64,000 bases of DNA from Acidovorax sp. KKS102 (GCF_000302535.1 NC_018708.1:620001-684000), one strand, 5' to 3'. Counted from the stretch's first letter, positions 26,173 through 37,257 are shown. Notes: generated by a model not told the origin, from the letters alone. Program-made: numbers and translations.

Positions 26173-27102
26173 CTATCGGCCCGTCAGCGCCTGACGGGCC
26201 TTGGGGTTGGGCTGCAGGGCCTCGTGCAGCAAGGCGGGCAACATGCCCAGCATGCGGGTGGCCTGCAGACCGGGCGGAAAGGCGCGCGCGTGGTAGCTGT
26301 ACAGCGACATGGGGGCCAGCTCGTGCAGCTCCTGCGCCACCATCTGTGCCGGGTCCAGGCCCTTGGCGGTCAGAAAGTCCACCACCGTCCAGCCCATGCC
26401 CCGGCGCACCAGTTCCAGCGCCAGGCGCGATGTCTGCACCTGGATGCCGGGCCCGGCGGGTGAGCCAAGGCGGTGCGCGATGTCGTCAATCGCCTGGCGC
26501 ATGGGGTCATCCCCCACCAGGCGGATCACGGGCACCTGCGCCAGCCGTGCGCCGGGGCTTGCGGCGCGGGGCGCCCGCGCCCACACGCTGGTTGCCACCG
26601 CCAGATACAGGCGGCCACTCACCAGCAGGTCGCTCGCGATTTGTGGATGGGGGTGTTTGTAGAAGCCCAGGCAAAAGTCCACGCTGCGTGTGAGCAGGGC
26701 CGGGGTCATCTGGTCCTGGTGGATGGTGCGCACCTCCACGCCCACCTGCGGATGCTGCTCCGCATGGTGCTGCAGCAGGCGCGGCAGAAACTCGTGGGTG
26801 ATGGAAGGGATGGCGCCCAGCCGCACATCGCCCGAATCACTCGTCGCCAGGTTGCGCGCAGTGCGTTTGAGGGCATCCAGCTGCCGGTAGATGCCGGTGG
26901 ACTCGGTGGCCAGCACCTGGGCCTCGGGGGTCGGGGTCAGGCCTGCCGGCGAGCGGTTGAACAGCCGGTAGCCCAGCTGCAGCTCGGTGTGTGCCACGGC
27001 CTTGCTGACGGCCGAAGGGGTGATGCACAGCAGGCGTGCGGCAGCACTCATGTTGCCGGTTTGCAGCACGGCCTGAAAAACTTCCAGCTGTCGCAAGTTC
27101 AT
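26173..27102 (-). CDS. LysR family transcriptional regulator
   Basis: A 309-residue LysR regulator: helix-turn-helix at about residues 1-62 (MNLRQLEVFQAVLQTGNMSA, then LLCITPSAVSKAVAHTELQL) and a periplasmic-binding-protein-like effector domain (GDVRLGAIPSITHEFLPRLL). It is divergent from the asparaginase gene across a 206-bp gap, so it is a natural candidate to regulate ansB. The effector cannot be inferred. Confidence 0.9.
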   Translation of the reverse strand: MNLRQLEVFQAVLQTGNMSAAARLLCITPSAVSKAVAHTELQLGYRLFNRSPAGLTPTPEAQVLATESTGIYRQLDALKRTARNLATSDSGDVRLGAIPSITHEFLPRLLQHHAEQHPQVGVEVRTIHQDQMTPALLTRSVDFCLGFYKHPHPQIASDLLVSGRLYLAVATSVWARAPRAASPGARLAQVPVIRLVGDDPMRQAIDDIAHRLGSPAGPGIQVQTSRLALELVRRGMGWTVVDFLTAKGLDPAQMVAQELHELAPMSLYSYHARAFPPGLQATRMLGMLPALLHEALQPNPKARQALTGR

Positions 27103-27170
27103 GGCGGATTCGTTTCGTGGCGTGGGCCGATGGGCTCTTGACGGTCGTCAAACGGCCATTCGGGGTGTGA

Positions 27171-28385
<1,215 letters not shown>

Positions 28386-28727
28386 TCCCTGTTTTCGAGG
28401 TTTGAACGCCATGCTTTGACGCGATGCATGCGTTGACGGCCACACCCGTGTGGCCACCGGTACGCACCGGCTTATAGCTCGCGTGACTGGTTGGGAAGGC
28501 TGGGGCTCCAAAAGGGCTCCGGCCTTTTTTCATGGGTGCGGGCCGATGTTGTAGACGCTGCCGCAGCACACGCGGCGGGGCGCCGTAAAATCACTGGTTT
28601 GCGCGCGCGATGCCCGTCCTTGTTGCCTTGTGGGGCGACGGGCCTGGGGTTTGCTCACGCACCGCGTTTTCTTCTTTCCCCCTTATTTGCCCGGCCCTGG
28701 CTTGCCAGTGCCTCAGCCACAGACGCC
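28386..28727. other. 342-bp intergenic region between ansB and glyQ
   Basis: No gene is supported. It contains the hairpin GGCCACACCCGTGTGGCC at 28438-28455, a terminator at 28496-28530, and presumably the glyQ promoter in the remaining 200 bp, where I see no strong -35/-10 pair. Confidence 0.5.
28496..28530 (+). terminator. Rho-independent terminator, probably for ansB
   Basis: AAGGCTGGGGCTC pairs with GGGCTCCGGCCTT (allowing G-U pairs), followed by a run of T to 28530. It lies about 110 bp beyond the ansB stop and would isolate it from glyQ. Confidence 0.7.
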
Positions 28728-29633
<906 letters not shown>

Positions 29634-29653
29634 ACGAGCGAAAGAACAAGAAC

Positions 29654-31795
29654 ATGACGACCCAAAACCTCCTCGTTGAACTGTTTGTTGAAGAACTGCC
29701 CCCCAAGGCGCTGCAGAAGCTGGGCGATGCCTTTGCCACCGTGCTGGGGGACCAGCTCAAGGCCTTGGGCCTGGCCAGCGCTGCTTCGGTGGTTACGCCC
29801 TTTGCCTCGCCCCGCCGCCTGGCTGCGCACGTGACCGCCGTGGCCGACAAGGCCGCCGACAAGGCCGTGCAGCAAAAGCTGATGCCCGTGACCGTGGGCT
29901 TGGACAAAGACGGCAACGCCACGCCTGCGCTGCTGAAAAAGCTGCAGGCGCTGGGCGCCGATGTGTCCAACCCCGCAGCCGCCGTGGCCGCGCTCAAGCG
30001 CGCCCAGGACGGCAAGGCCGAGGCCCTGTTCTACGACAGCGTGGTGCCCGGTGCGACGTTGGCAGGTGGCCTGCAAAAGGCACTCGACGAAGCCATCGCC
30101 AAGCTCCCCATCCCCAAGGTGATGAGCTACCAGCTCGAAACCGACTGCGAGCTGCCCGGCTGGACCAGCGTGAACTTTGTGCGCCCCGCGCACGGCCTGG
30201 TGGCGCTGCATGGCGCCGCCGTGGTGCCTGTGAAGGCGCTGGGTCTGACGGCTGGCAACAGCACCACTGGCCACCGTTTTGAAGCCGCCGTGTCGCCCGT
30301 GGTGTTGAAAGACGCCGACAGCTACGCCGCCACGCTGCAAAAAGACGGCGCGGTGATCGCATCGTTTGCCGAGCGCAAAGCCGAGATCGCCCGCCAGCTC
30401 GCCGCTGCCGCTGCCAAGGTGGGCAACGGTGCCCGCCCCATTGAAGACGAAGCCCTGCTGGACGAAGTGACCGCGCTGGTCGAGCGGCCCAATGTGGTCA
30501 TCTGCCAGTTTGAAGAGCAGTTCCTGGGCGTGCCGCAAGAGTGCCTCATCCTCACGATGAAGGCCAATCAGAAGTACTTCCCGCTGCTCGACGCCGCAGG
30601 CAAGCTCACCAACAAATTCCTGGTGGTCAGCAACATCAGCCCCGAAGACACCAGCTTTGTGACCGGCGGCAACGAGCGCGTGGTGCGCCCGCGCCTGGCC
30701 GACGCCAAGTTCTTCTTCGACCAGGACCGCAAGAAGACCCTGGCCTCGCGCGTCGAGGGTCTGGGCAAGGTCGTGTACCACAACAAGTTGGGCACCCAGG
30801 GTGAGCGCGTGGAGCGCGTGCGCGCCATCGCCAAGGCCATCGCACAGCAGCTGGGCGATGCACAACTGGTGCAAGACGCCGACCTGGCCGCGCAACTGGC
30901 CAAGACCGACCTCGTGACCGACATGGTGGGCGAGTTCCCCGAGTTGCAGGGCATCATGGGCGGCTACTACGCCCTGAATGACGGCCTGGGCGAGACCGTG
31001 GCAAACGCGATTGAAGACCACTACAAGCCACGCTTCGCGGGTGACACGCTGCCCCGCAACACGGCCGGTGTTGTGGTGGCCCTGGCCGACAAGCTGGAAA
31101 CCCTGGTGGGCATGTTCGGCATCGGCAACCTGCCCACGGGCGACCGCGATCCGTTTGCGCTGCGCCGCCATGCGCTGGGCGTGATCCGCATGCTGGTCGA
31201 GAAGGATTTGCCACTGGACTTGAACGCACTGTTGGCCGGTGCCGTGCCTGCGTTTGGCGACAAGATCACCGATGCATCGGCGCAACTCGCTGACTTCATC
31301 TACGACCGCCTCGCTGGCAGCCTGCGCGAGCAAGGCTACAGCGCGCAAGAGGTGGACGCCGTGCTGGCCCTGCGCCCGCAGCGTCTGGCCCTGGTCGAGA
31401 AGCAGTTGGCCGCAGTCCGCGCCTTCGCCGCGTTGCCCGAAAGCCCAGCCCTGGCCGCCGCCAACAAGCGTGTGGGCAACATCCTGAAAAAGGCCGAGGT
31501 CGAAGGCCCGGTGGATGCCCACGTCAACCCCCAGCTGCTGCAGGAAAAGGCCGAGCAGGATCTGTTTGCCGCGCTGCAGCGTTTTGTGCCCGAAGCCAAC
31601 GCCCAGTTCGATGCCGGTGACTACACCGCCAGCCTGCAGACCCTTGCCGTGTTGCGCGCGCCCGTGGACGCTTTCTTTGACGATGTGATGGTGAACGCCG
31701 AGCAACTGGACCTGCGCTTGAACCGCCAGGGCCTGCTCAAGACGCTGCACGAAGCCATGAACCGCGTGGCCGATCTGTCCCGTCTGGCGGTCTGA
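29654..31795 (+). CDS. glyS: Glycine-tRNA ligase, beta subunit
   Basis: A 713-residue tRNA-binding subunit: LLVELFVEELPPKALQKL at the N-terminus, FASPRRLAAHV, and the central LTNKFLVVSNI. The C-terminal DALR-like helical part (FFDDVMVNAEQLDLRLNRQ) ends close to the stop. Start ATG 29654; the frame also opens with GTG at the glyQ stop, but MTTQNLLVELF is the family start. Confidence 0.97.
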   Translation: MTTQNLLVELFVEELPPKALQKLGDAFATVLGDQLKALGLASAASVVTPFASPRRLAAHVTAVADKAADKAVQQKLMPVTVGLDKDGNATPALLKKLQALGADVSNPAAAVAALKRAQDGKAEALFYDSVVPGATLAGGLQKALDEAIAKLPIPKVMSYQLETDCELPGWTSVNFVRPAHGLVALHGAAVVPVKALGLTAGNSTTGHRFEAAVSPVVLKDADSYAATLQKDGAVIASFAERKAEIARQLAAAAAKVGNGARPIEDEALLDEVTALVERPNVVICQFEEQFLGVPQECLILTMKANQKYFPLLDAAGKLTNKFLVVSNISPEDTSFVTGGNERVVRPRLADAKFFFDQDRKKTLASRVEGLGKVVYHNKLGTQGERVERVRAIAKAIAQQLGDAQLVQDADLAAQLAKTDLVTDMVGEFPELQGIMGGYYALNDGLGETVANAIEDHYKPRFAGDTLPRNTAGVVVALADKLETLVGMFGIGNLPTGDRDPFALRRHALGVIRMLVEKDLPLDLNALLAGAVPAFGDKITDASAQLADFIYDRLAGSLREQGYSAQEVDAVLALRPQRLALVEKQLAAVRAFAALPESPALAAANKRVGNILKKAEVEGPVDAHVNPQLLQEKAEQDLFAALQRFVPEANAQFDAGDYTASLQTLAVLRAPVDAFFDDVMVNAEQLDLRLNRQGLLKTLHEAMNRVADLSRLAV

Positions 31796-31842
31796 CCCCG
31801 GGTGCTGGTAGGCTGGTGGTTCTCACAAGGCAAACCCCTCCT

Positions 31843-32448
31843 ATGAAACTCGCCATCCTCGACCGCGACGGCACCCTCAACCCGATGGGGGACGAATACA
31901 TCACCTCGGCCGACGAATGGGCGGCGGTGCCCGGCGCGCTCGAAGCCATTGCCCGCCTCAACCATGCGGGCTGGCATGTGGTGGTGGCCACCAACCAGCC
32001 GGGCCTGGGCCGGGGCCTGTTTGACGTGATGGCGCTCAACGCCATCCACGCCAAGCTGCACCGGCAGGTGGCAGCGGTGGGTGGGCGCATCGACGCGGTG
32101 TTCTATTGCCCCCACGCTGCCGACGAGGACTGCAGCTGCCGCAAGCCCGCTCCGGGCCTGCTCGAGCAGATCTGCGACCGCTACGGCGTGGAGCGCAACG
32201 AGGTCCGCGTGGTGGGCAGCTGCGAGGCCCACCTGCAGGCGGGTGCCGCTCTGGGGGCCCAGTTGCACCTGGTGTGCACCGGCCAGTCGGCTGCGTTGCG
32301 GCCGGGCGGGGCATTGCCTGCGGGGTTGCCAGCGGGCACGCAAGTGCACGCCAGCCTCGCAGATTTTGTGGACCAGCTGCTGCCGGTGGTGCCTGGCGCC
32401 ACAGGTGGTGTGGGCGCTTTGGGCGCAGCGCCCTTGCCGCTGTCGTGA
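31843..32448 (+). CDS. gmhB: HAD-IIIA phosphatase, GmhB-like heptose-bisphosphatase with altered motif IV
   Basis: A 201-residue histidinol-phosphatase-type HAD protein, in the position of D-glycero-D-manno-heptose-1,7-bisphosphate 7-phosphatase (LPS core). Motif I is LAILDRDGTLN (Asp7, Asp9) and motif II ATNQPGLGRG. The zinc loop has Cys89, His91, Cys97 and Cys99 (CPHAADEDCSCRKP), and the motif III lysine is Lys101. The usual motif IV, VGDSxxDL, is replaced by VGSCEAHLQAG: the magnesium-binding aspartate is Ser126. The C-terminus is Gly/Ala-rich. It may be impaired, or a paralogue with changed chemistry. glyS lies 47 bp upstream and plsC downstream. Confidence 0.82.
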   Translation: MKLAILDRDGTLNPMGDEYITSADEWAAVPGALEAIARLNHAGWHVVVATNQPGLGRGLFDVMALNAIHAKLHRQVAAVGGRIDAVFYCPHAADEDCSCRKPAPGLLEQICDRYGVERNEVRVVGSCEAHLQAGAALGAQLHLVCTGQSAALRPGGALPAGLPAGTQVHASLADFVDQLLPVVPGATGGVGALGAAPLPLS

Positions 32449-32479
32449 CAGGGCATCACAGGCGTGGCAACATCCTGAT

Positions 32480-32532
32480 GCTATTTAATTGATAGCTGTT
32501 AGCGCATATTCCACTAGCGCTTGCGGCCAAAA
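32480..32532 (+). repeat. Dispersed Comamonadaceae-type intergenic repeat, copy 3
   Basis: It reads GCTATTTAATTGATAGCTGT, then TAGCGCATATTCCACTAGCG and CTTGCGGCCAAAAA. This is the best-preserved copy: two AGCGC half-sites around an AT-rich loop, flanked by GATAGCT and GGCC. It ends 10 bp before the plsC start codon and covers the place where the ribosome-binding site would be. Confidence 0.7.
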
Positions 32533-32542
32533 AGACTTCCCA

Positions 32543-33328
32543 ATGGCTCTTATCCGTTCCGTCATTCACCTTCTCTGGATGGGCATCACCGTGGTGCCCT
32601 ACGCGCTGGCCATCATGCTGGGCACGCTGCTGGGCGTGCGGGGCGTGCCCCTGTACCGCATCGCGCGGGCCTGGCTGTCGCTGTGCATCAGCGGCGCGCG
32701 GGTGGTTCTGGGCATTCGCGCCGAGGTGACCGGCATGGAGAACCTGCCGCAGGGCGTCAACGAAGGCGCGATCCTGCTGGTCAAGCACCAGTCCACGTAC
32801 GAGACCTTCCTGATGCCCGTGATCATGCCGCACCCCCTGGCCTACGTGTTCAAGAAGGAGCTGCTGCATGTGCCGTTCTTCGGCTGGGCCATCGGGCGGC
32901 TGGACATGATCCACATCGACCGCAACCAGCGCACCCAGGCCTTCAACAAGGTGGTGCAGCAGGGCAAGGACCTGCTCGCCAAGGGCATCTGGATCATCAT
33001 GTTCCCCGAGGGCACGCGCATCGAGCGGGGCCAGAAGGGCAACTACAAGACCGGCGGCACGCGCCTGGCCATCGACACGGGCGCACCCGTGATCCCGATC
33101 GCCGTGACCTCTGCCAAGGTGTGGCCGCGCAAGGCGTTCATCAAGCGCCCCGGCGTGGTGGATGTGTCGATCGGCAAGCCCATCTCCAGCGTGGGGCGCC
33201 AGCCCGACGAACTCATGCGCGAGGTGGAGGCCTGGATCGAGGCCGAGATGCGCCGTCTGGACCCCGATGCTTACCCGGCCCCAGTGGCCAACACAGCGTC
33301 CAACACGACGGCCTCCAGCGGGAAGTGA
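32543..33328 (+). CDS. plsC: 1-Acyl-sn-glycerol-3-phosphate acyltransferase (NlaA type)
   Basis: A 261-residue membrane-bound acyltransferase making phosphatidic acid. An N-terminal hydrophobic segment is followed by VKHQSTYETF, the HX4E variant of the HX4D motif also found in the neisserial NlaA group, then MFPEGTRIERGQKGNYKTGG, the phosphate-binding motif. ATG 32543 (MALIRSVIHLLWMG) is the start; no good Shine-Dalgarno sequence is seen because the dispersed repeat ends 10 bp upstream. Confidence 0.93.
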   Translation: MALIRSVIHLLWMGITVVPYALAIMLGTLLGVRGVPLYRIARAWLSLCISGARVVLGIRAEVTGMENLPQGVNEGAILLVKHQSTYETFLMPVIMPHPLAYVFKKELLHVPFFGWAIGRLDMIHIDRNQRTQAFNKVVQQGKDLLAKGIWIIMFPEGTRIERGQKGNYKTGGTRLAIDTGAPVIPIAVTSAKVWPRKAFIKRPGVVDVSIGKPISSVGRQPDELMREVEAWIEAEMRRLDPDAYPAPVANTASNTTASSGK

Positions 33329-33338
33329 ACCGACCGTG

Positions 33339-34286
33339 ATGCAGCGGCTTGTGCAACTGGCGCTGGACCTGTTCGACCCGCCGGGCGCGCCTGCAGCAGC
33401 CCCCAGCCCCATGGCTGCGGGTTTGAAGCCAAATCAGCCGAAAGCGCTAGTCGATCAAGCGCCAGTAGCTCCTAAAACGATAGTGCAGCGCCCAGCGGCA
33501 CCCGCAGTGCCGCTGCCCTCGCTGCTGTCCCCCGCCGAATTCCGCCACCCCCAGGCCAACCGTGAGGTCCTGCTGGGAGACGCCGTCGTGGCCTATGCGC
33601 TGCAGCGTGCGCGCCGCCGCAGCATCGGCTTTACCGTGGGGGCCGATGGCCTGTCGGTGCGGGCCCCCAGCTGGGTGACGCTGGGCGCTGTGGATGCCGC
33701 GCTGCGCGAGAAGTCCGACTGGATCCTGCGCAAGCTGGGCGAAGCGCGCGAGCGCCAGCAGCGCATGGAAGGTGGTCGCATCGTGTGGGCCCATCGCGCC
33801 GTGCTGCCCTACCTGGGCGAGCCTTTGACGGTGGTGCTGGACCCCAGCCACGGCTTTGCGGGCAAGGGCGGGGCTCTGGTCACTGCCACGGAACAGTCCA
33901 GCCTGCACATCGGCCTGCCCCACAGCGCCAGCCCCGCGCAGATCCGCGATGCCGTGCAGGCCTGGCTGATGCGCGACGCGCGCCGCCACTTCACCGAGCG
34001 GCTGGACCACTTTGCGCCGCTCCTGGGCGTGCGTTGGGCCAGCCTGCGCCTGTCGAGCGCCAACACCCGCTGGGGCAGCGCCAAGGCTGATGGCTCCATC
34101 CGTCTGAACTGGCGCCTGCTGCACTACCGCCCGGCCATCATCGACTACGTGGTGGCGCACGAACTGGCCCACCTGCGCGTGATGGACCACAGCCCCCGCT
34201 TCTGGGATACCGTGGCCACCGTGGTGCCCGACTACGCCCAGCTGCGCAGCCATCTCCGCGACGAACCTGCCCCTTTGTGGGACTGA
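33339..34286 (+). CDS. YgjP-like/SprT-like zinc metallopeptidase
   Basis: A 315-residue protein of the YgjP (M48-like) metallopeptidase group. The C-terminal half carries LSSANTRWGSAKADGSIRLN and the zinc motif HELAH (about 274-278) in VVAHELAHLRVMDHS. The first 70 residues are proline/alanine-rich, and part of that stretch (about residues 29-49) is encoded by a copy of the dispersed intergenic repeat. ATG 33339 is used; GTG 33336 immediately before it is possible. It follows plsC by 10 bp. The substrate is unknown. Confidence 0.85.
   Translation: MQRLVQLALDLFDPPGAPAAAPSPMAAGLKPNQPKALVDQAPVAPKTIVQRPAAPAVPLPSLLSPAEFRHPQANREVLLGDAVVAYALQRARRRSIGFTVGADGLSVRAPSWVTLGAVDAALREKSDWILRKLGEARERQQRMEGGRIVWAHRAVLPYLGEPLTVVLDPSHGFAGKGGALVTATEQSSLHIGLPHSASPAQIRDAVQAWLMRDARRHFTERLDHFAPLLGVRWASLRLSSANTRWGSAKADGSIRLNWRLLHYRPAIIDYVVAHELAHLRVMDHSPRFWDTVATVVPDYAQLRSHLRDEPAPLWD
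33423..33483 (-). repeat. Dispersed repeat copy 4, inside a coding region
   Basis: On the minus strand it reads CTATCGTTTTAGGAGCTACT, then GGCGCTTGATCGACTAGCGC and TTTCGGCTGATTTGGC. This is the two-half-site layout of the family (GAGCTACT-GGCGC, loop, TAGCGC-TTTCGGC). It lies in frame within the metallopeptidase gene and encodes part of its proline/alanine-rich N-terminal linker. Confidence 0.6.
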
Positions 34287-34302
34287 AAGAAGGACCTTGA
34301 CG

Positions 34303-34719
34303 ATGACCGAAGCCAAGATTTCTCCCGCCGACGGCTATGCCGGCGACGTGACGCCCCAACAAGCCTGGCAATGGGTGCAGGCCGGGCAGGCCGTGCTGGT
34401 GGACGTGCGCAGCGACGCCGAACGCGAGTGGGTCGGCTACGTGCCTGGTGCTGCTGCCGTGGCCTGGAAACAATGGCCAGGCATGGCGATGAACGCCGAT
34501 TTTGATGCCCAGATGCGCGCCGCCGTGCCTGAGGGCGCGCGGGCCGTGCTGCTGTGCCGCAGCGGCGTGCGCTCCATCGCCGCCGCGCGCCGCGCCACCG
34601 AGCTGGGCATCACTGCGTACAACATCCTCGAAGGGTTTGAGGGCGATGCGGACGCGCAAGGGCAGCGCGGCAAGAAGGGCGGCTGGCGCTTTCATGGCCT
34701 GCCGTGGAAGCAGGGCTGA
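34303..34719 (+). CDS. Single-domain rhodanese-like sulfurtransferase
   Basis: A 138-residue rhodanese domain: AVLVDVRSDAEREWVGYVPG near the start, then the active-site loop LLCRSGVRS with the persulfide-forming Cys85, and the closing helix SIAAARRATELGI. ATG 34303 has AAGGA 8 nt upstream; a TTG at 34297 is less likely. It follows the metallopeptidase gene by 16 bp on the same strand. Donor and acceptor are unknown. Confidence 0.88.
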   Translation: MTEAKISPADGYAGDVTPQQAWQWVQAGQAVLVDVRSDAEREWVGYVPGAAAVAWKQWPGMAMNADFDAQMRAAVPEGARAVLLCRSGVRSIAAARRATELGITAYNILEGFEGDADAQGQRGKKGGWRFHGLPWKQG

Positions 34720-34732
34720 ATAGCTATCAAAA

Positions 34733-34775
34733 AAAGAGCTCCCAGCGCCTGATTTACAAGCGCTGGCAGCTCTTT
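34733..34775. terminator. Repeat-derived hairpin between convergent genes
   Basis: AAAGAGCTCCCAGCGC pairs with GCGCTGGCAGCTCTTT at 15 of 16 positions around an 11-nt loop. Together with the preceding TAGCTATCAAAAA (34720-34732) it is a variant of the dispersed repeat. It lies between the stop of the rhodanese gene and the stop of the convergent LysM gene, with A-runs on the left and T-rich sequence on the right, so it can act as a bidirectional terminator. Confidence 0.65.
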
Positions 34776-34795
34776 GGTCTTGAGGCCGAGAAGGC

Positions 34796-35284
34796 TTACT
34801 TGGCCAGGGGCGGGATGCGCAGCTTCTGGCCGGGGTAGATCTTGTCGGGGTGGCTCAGCATGGGCTTGTTGGCTTCGAAGATCACGGGGTACTTGTTGGC
34901 GTCGCCGTAGAACTTCTTGGCAATGGCGCTGAGCGTGTCGCCGCGCACCACGTCGTGGTACTGGGCTTCGGGCTCGGGGTTGGTCACCTCCATCAGGTTC
35001 TCGACGCTGGTCACGCTGGCCACGTTGCCACAGCACAGGGTGATCTTCTCTTTGGCAGCCTGGGTGGGGGCGGTGCCTTTCACCGTGACCTTGCCTTCGG
35101 GGCCCTGAAAGGCCACCTGCACATTGCTGGCGCCCAGGTTTTGCGCGGCGATGTAGGTCTCGATGGCCTTGCTCGCCTTGGCGTTGAGTTCATCCTGCGT
35201 GGGAGCGGCGGCGGTGGCAGCTTGCGCGTCCTTACCGCCAAACAGCTTTTCGCCGGCTTCCTTGATGAAACTGAAAAGACCCAT
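34796..35284 (-). CDS. BON and LysM domain protein (Kbp/YgaU-like)
   Basis: A 162-residue soluble protein with a BON domain (about 35-103) and a C-terminal LysM domain (about 109-158, [20 protein letters not shown]). The architecture and start ([17 protein letters not shown]) match the potassium-binding protein Kbp/YgaU, slightly longer than the E. coli form. AGGAGG lies 7-12 nt before ATG 35284, a strong ribosome site. No signal peptide is seen. The two adjacent cysteines (TLCCGNV) are in the BON domain. Confidence 0.9.
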   Translation of the reverse strand: MGLFSFIKEAGEKLFGGKDAQAATAAAPTQDELNAKASKAIETYIAAQNLGASNVQVAFQGPEGKVTVKGTAPTQAAKEKITLCCGNVASVTSVENLMEVTNPEPEAQYHDVVRGDTLSAIAKKFYGDANKYPVIFEANKPMLSHPDKIYPGQKLRIPPLAK

Positions 35285-35464
35285 GTCGTACCTCCTAATG
35301 TTGCAGAAACAGGAAGGGCCACTGTAGCGGGTACGGGCGGCTGTGTCGTGTCGGACAAGGGCGCGACACGATTTTTCACAATTTTGGGGCCGGGGAGGGT
35401 TGGTGCTGCCGTGGCTGTCGCCCTCGGGCAGGGGCGCATCGCAAAACTCGGGATAATCCGTCGC

Positions 35465-36232
35465 ATGACTTTTCTGGCCATCGACGTCGGTAACACCCGT
35501 CTCAAATGGGCGTTGTACGACGCTCCCCGCCCCGGGGCTGCGCTGATGGCGCACGGCGCCGAGTTTCTCGACCATATCGACCGCCTGGCCGAAGGCAGCT
35601 GGGCATCGCTGCCGCACCCGGAGCGCATGCTGGGCTGCGTGGTGGCGGGCGATGCCGTCAAACGCCGTGTGCAGGAGCAAATGGAGCTGTGGGACGTCAC
35701 CCCCTCGTGGGTGGTGTCATCGGCGCAAGAGGCGGGGCTGACCAACGGCTACGACCACCCCTCGCGCCTGGGCTCCGACCGCTGGGTGGCCATGATCGGC
35801 GCGCGCCACCATGTGCTGGCACGCGGCCCCGCACGGCCGCTGGTGGTGGTGATGGTGGGCACGGCCGTGACGGTGGAGTGCATCGACACCGAAGGCCGCT
35901 TCATGGGCGGCCTGATCCTGCCCGGCCACGGCATCATGCTGCGCGCACTCGAATCGGGTACCGCCGGCCTGCACGTGCCTACGGGCGAAGTGCGCCCGTT
36001 CCCCACCAACACCAGTGACGCGCTGACCAGCGGCGGCACCTACGCCATCGCGGGAGCCGTGGAGCGCATGTACCAGCACCTGTTGCAGCACTGCGGCCAG
36101 GAGCCTGCCTGCATCATGACCGGCGGTGCAGGCTGGAAGATGGCACCCAGCATGACACGGCCGTTCGAGCTGGTGGACAACCTGATTTTTGATGGACTGC
36201 TGGAGATTGCGGCGCGGCGATTTGGGGGCTGA
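35465..36232 (+). CDS. coaX: Type III pantothenate kinase
   Basis: A 255-residue ASKHA-fold kinase for the first step of coenzyme A synthesis. Diagnostic segments are [17 protein letters not shown] (ATP site), [14 protein letters not shown] (pantothenate-binding Asp/Arg) and [18 protein letters not shown] 35465 starts at the conserved N-terminus. In many betaproteobacteria birA lies just upstream; here the neighbour is the divergent Kbp-like gene. Confidence 0.94.
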   Translation: MTFLAIDVGNTRLKWALYDAPRPGAALMAHGAEFLDHIDRLAEGSWASLPHPERMLGCVVAGDAVKRRVQEQMELWDVTPSWVVSSAQEAGLTNGYDHPSRLGSDRWVAMIGARHHVLARGPARPLVVVMVGTAVTVECIDTEGRFMGGLILPGHGIMLRALESGTAGLHVPTGEVRPFPTNTSDALTSGGTYAIAGAVERMYQHLLQHCGQEPACIMTGGAGWKMAPSMTRPFELVDNLIFDGLLEIAARRFGG

Positions 36233-36354
36233 GGGCTTTTGAGCTCCGCATCCACAGCAGCGCGACACGGCAATCTACTGCAAACCTCTGTGCAAAACTG
36301 GCGCTGCGCAAGCCAGAGACACCGAGCAAGGGCCACCCCGCAGCGAGGGTGTCG

Positions 36355-36410
36355 TCCCCCTTCCCGAATGGCGTAGCCAGTCGAGAGAAGGGGGAAGCGG
36401 CAAAGCCGCT
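36355..36410. repeat. GC-rich double hairpin repeat between coaX and the TPR-like gene
   Basis: CCCCCTTC (36356-36363) pairs with GAGAAGGGGG (36385-36394) around GAATGGCGTAGCCAGTC, which has its own GGCGTAGCC stem. It is followed by AGCGGCAAAGCCGCT (36396-36410). It lies in the 192-bp convergent gap and probably ends transcription from one or both sides. I regard it as another Comamonadaceae-type intergenic repeat, from memory. Confidence 0.6.
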
Positions 36411-36424
36411 CAGGGGGATGCCTC

Positions 36425-37201
36425 TTACTCTTCTTCCAGTTCCGCCCGTGCCATCTCCACATCCAGCCGTTCCATGGCATCCATGGGTTCAGCGGTGGCG
36501 GCCTTTTCGTAGAGCGCAGTGGCTTCCTTCATCTTCTTGTCGCCCTCCAGCATGACGAGGGCATTGGCGTACTCAATCATGGCGATGGCCGATCCCGGGT
36601 TGAGCTTGAGGGCTTCCTGGAACAGCTTGAGGCCCGTGTCCTTCTTGGCGCCGTAGGTCATGCCACCAATCAGCGAGCCCACCTTGTCGATCACCTCGGC
36701 ATGAAAGGCGCCCAGAGCGATGCGTGCATCGGCATGTTTGGGTGACAGGGCAATGGCCTTTTCCAGCGACTCCTTCACCTTGCCGCCCAGGCCTTGCGCC
36801 AGCGCCTTGGCCACGCTGATGCCCTGGCTGTAGCGGCCCAGCGCATACGCATGCCAGTACCAGGCGTTGGCGTTGTTCGGTTCTGCGGCTGCCTGGGCCT
36901 CGGCCCTTTCGGCCACCTGCATGAACAGGTCCAGCCGCGTCTTTTCCTTGGGCTCCAGGTAGTTGGCGTAGATGGAGGTGGCCTTGTTGGCTGCGGTAAT
37001 GCCCGCTCCACCGGCCGCCAGGCCTGCAGCCGCCGCCTTCTCGAAGTCACCGTTGTGGAACAGCGCCCACGCTTCCAGCACGGCGGCGTCCTTGGGGCAG
37101 GGTTCTGCATCACCGCCATGCAGTCGTGCCCAATGCTTCTTGACGCTCGCGGCGTCGAATTGGTAGTCGCCTGCGTGGGGGAAGGGGGTCCATTTGGCCA
37201 T
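36425..37201 (-). CDS. TPR-like protein of unknown function
   Basis: A 258-residue cytoplasmic protein with tetratricopeptide-like helical repeats. Good examples are AWALFHNGDFEKAAAAG, KVKESLEKAIALSPKHADAR and GLKLFQEALKLNPGSAIAM, each ending in the Pro-x-x-Ala pattern of TPR units. The tail is acidic (ARAELEEE). ATG 37201 (MAKWTPFPHAGDY) was chosen; the frame upstream is Thr/Pro-rich and follows the TetR stop by 56 bp. No enzyme motif is present. Confidence 0.8.
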   Translation of the reverse strand: MAKWTPFPHAGDYQFDAASVKKHWARLHGGDAEPCPKDAAVLEAWALFHNGDFEKAAAAGLAAGGAGITAANKATSIYANYLEPKEKTRLDLFMQVAERAEAQAAAEPNNANAWYWHAYALGRYSQGISVAKALAQGLGGKVKESLEKAIALSPKHADARIALGAFHAEVIDKVGSLIGGMTYGAKKDTGLKLFQEALKLNPGSAIAMIEYANALVMLEGDKKMKEATALYEKAATAEPMDAMERLDVEMARAELEEE

Positions 37202-37257
37202 GGTGTGTGTCTCCGGAAGTTCTTGTGGTGGGGTGTCTGTGGTGGGCTGTCTCTGCA

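Noticed and set aside
32543..33328. Loss of the HX4D aspartate in PlsC as a defect
   Set aside because: HQSTYET is a known HX4E-type variant of the NlaA group and is common in proteobacteria.
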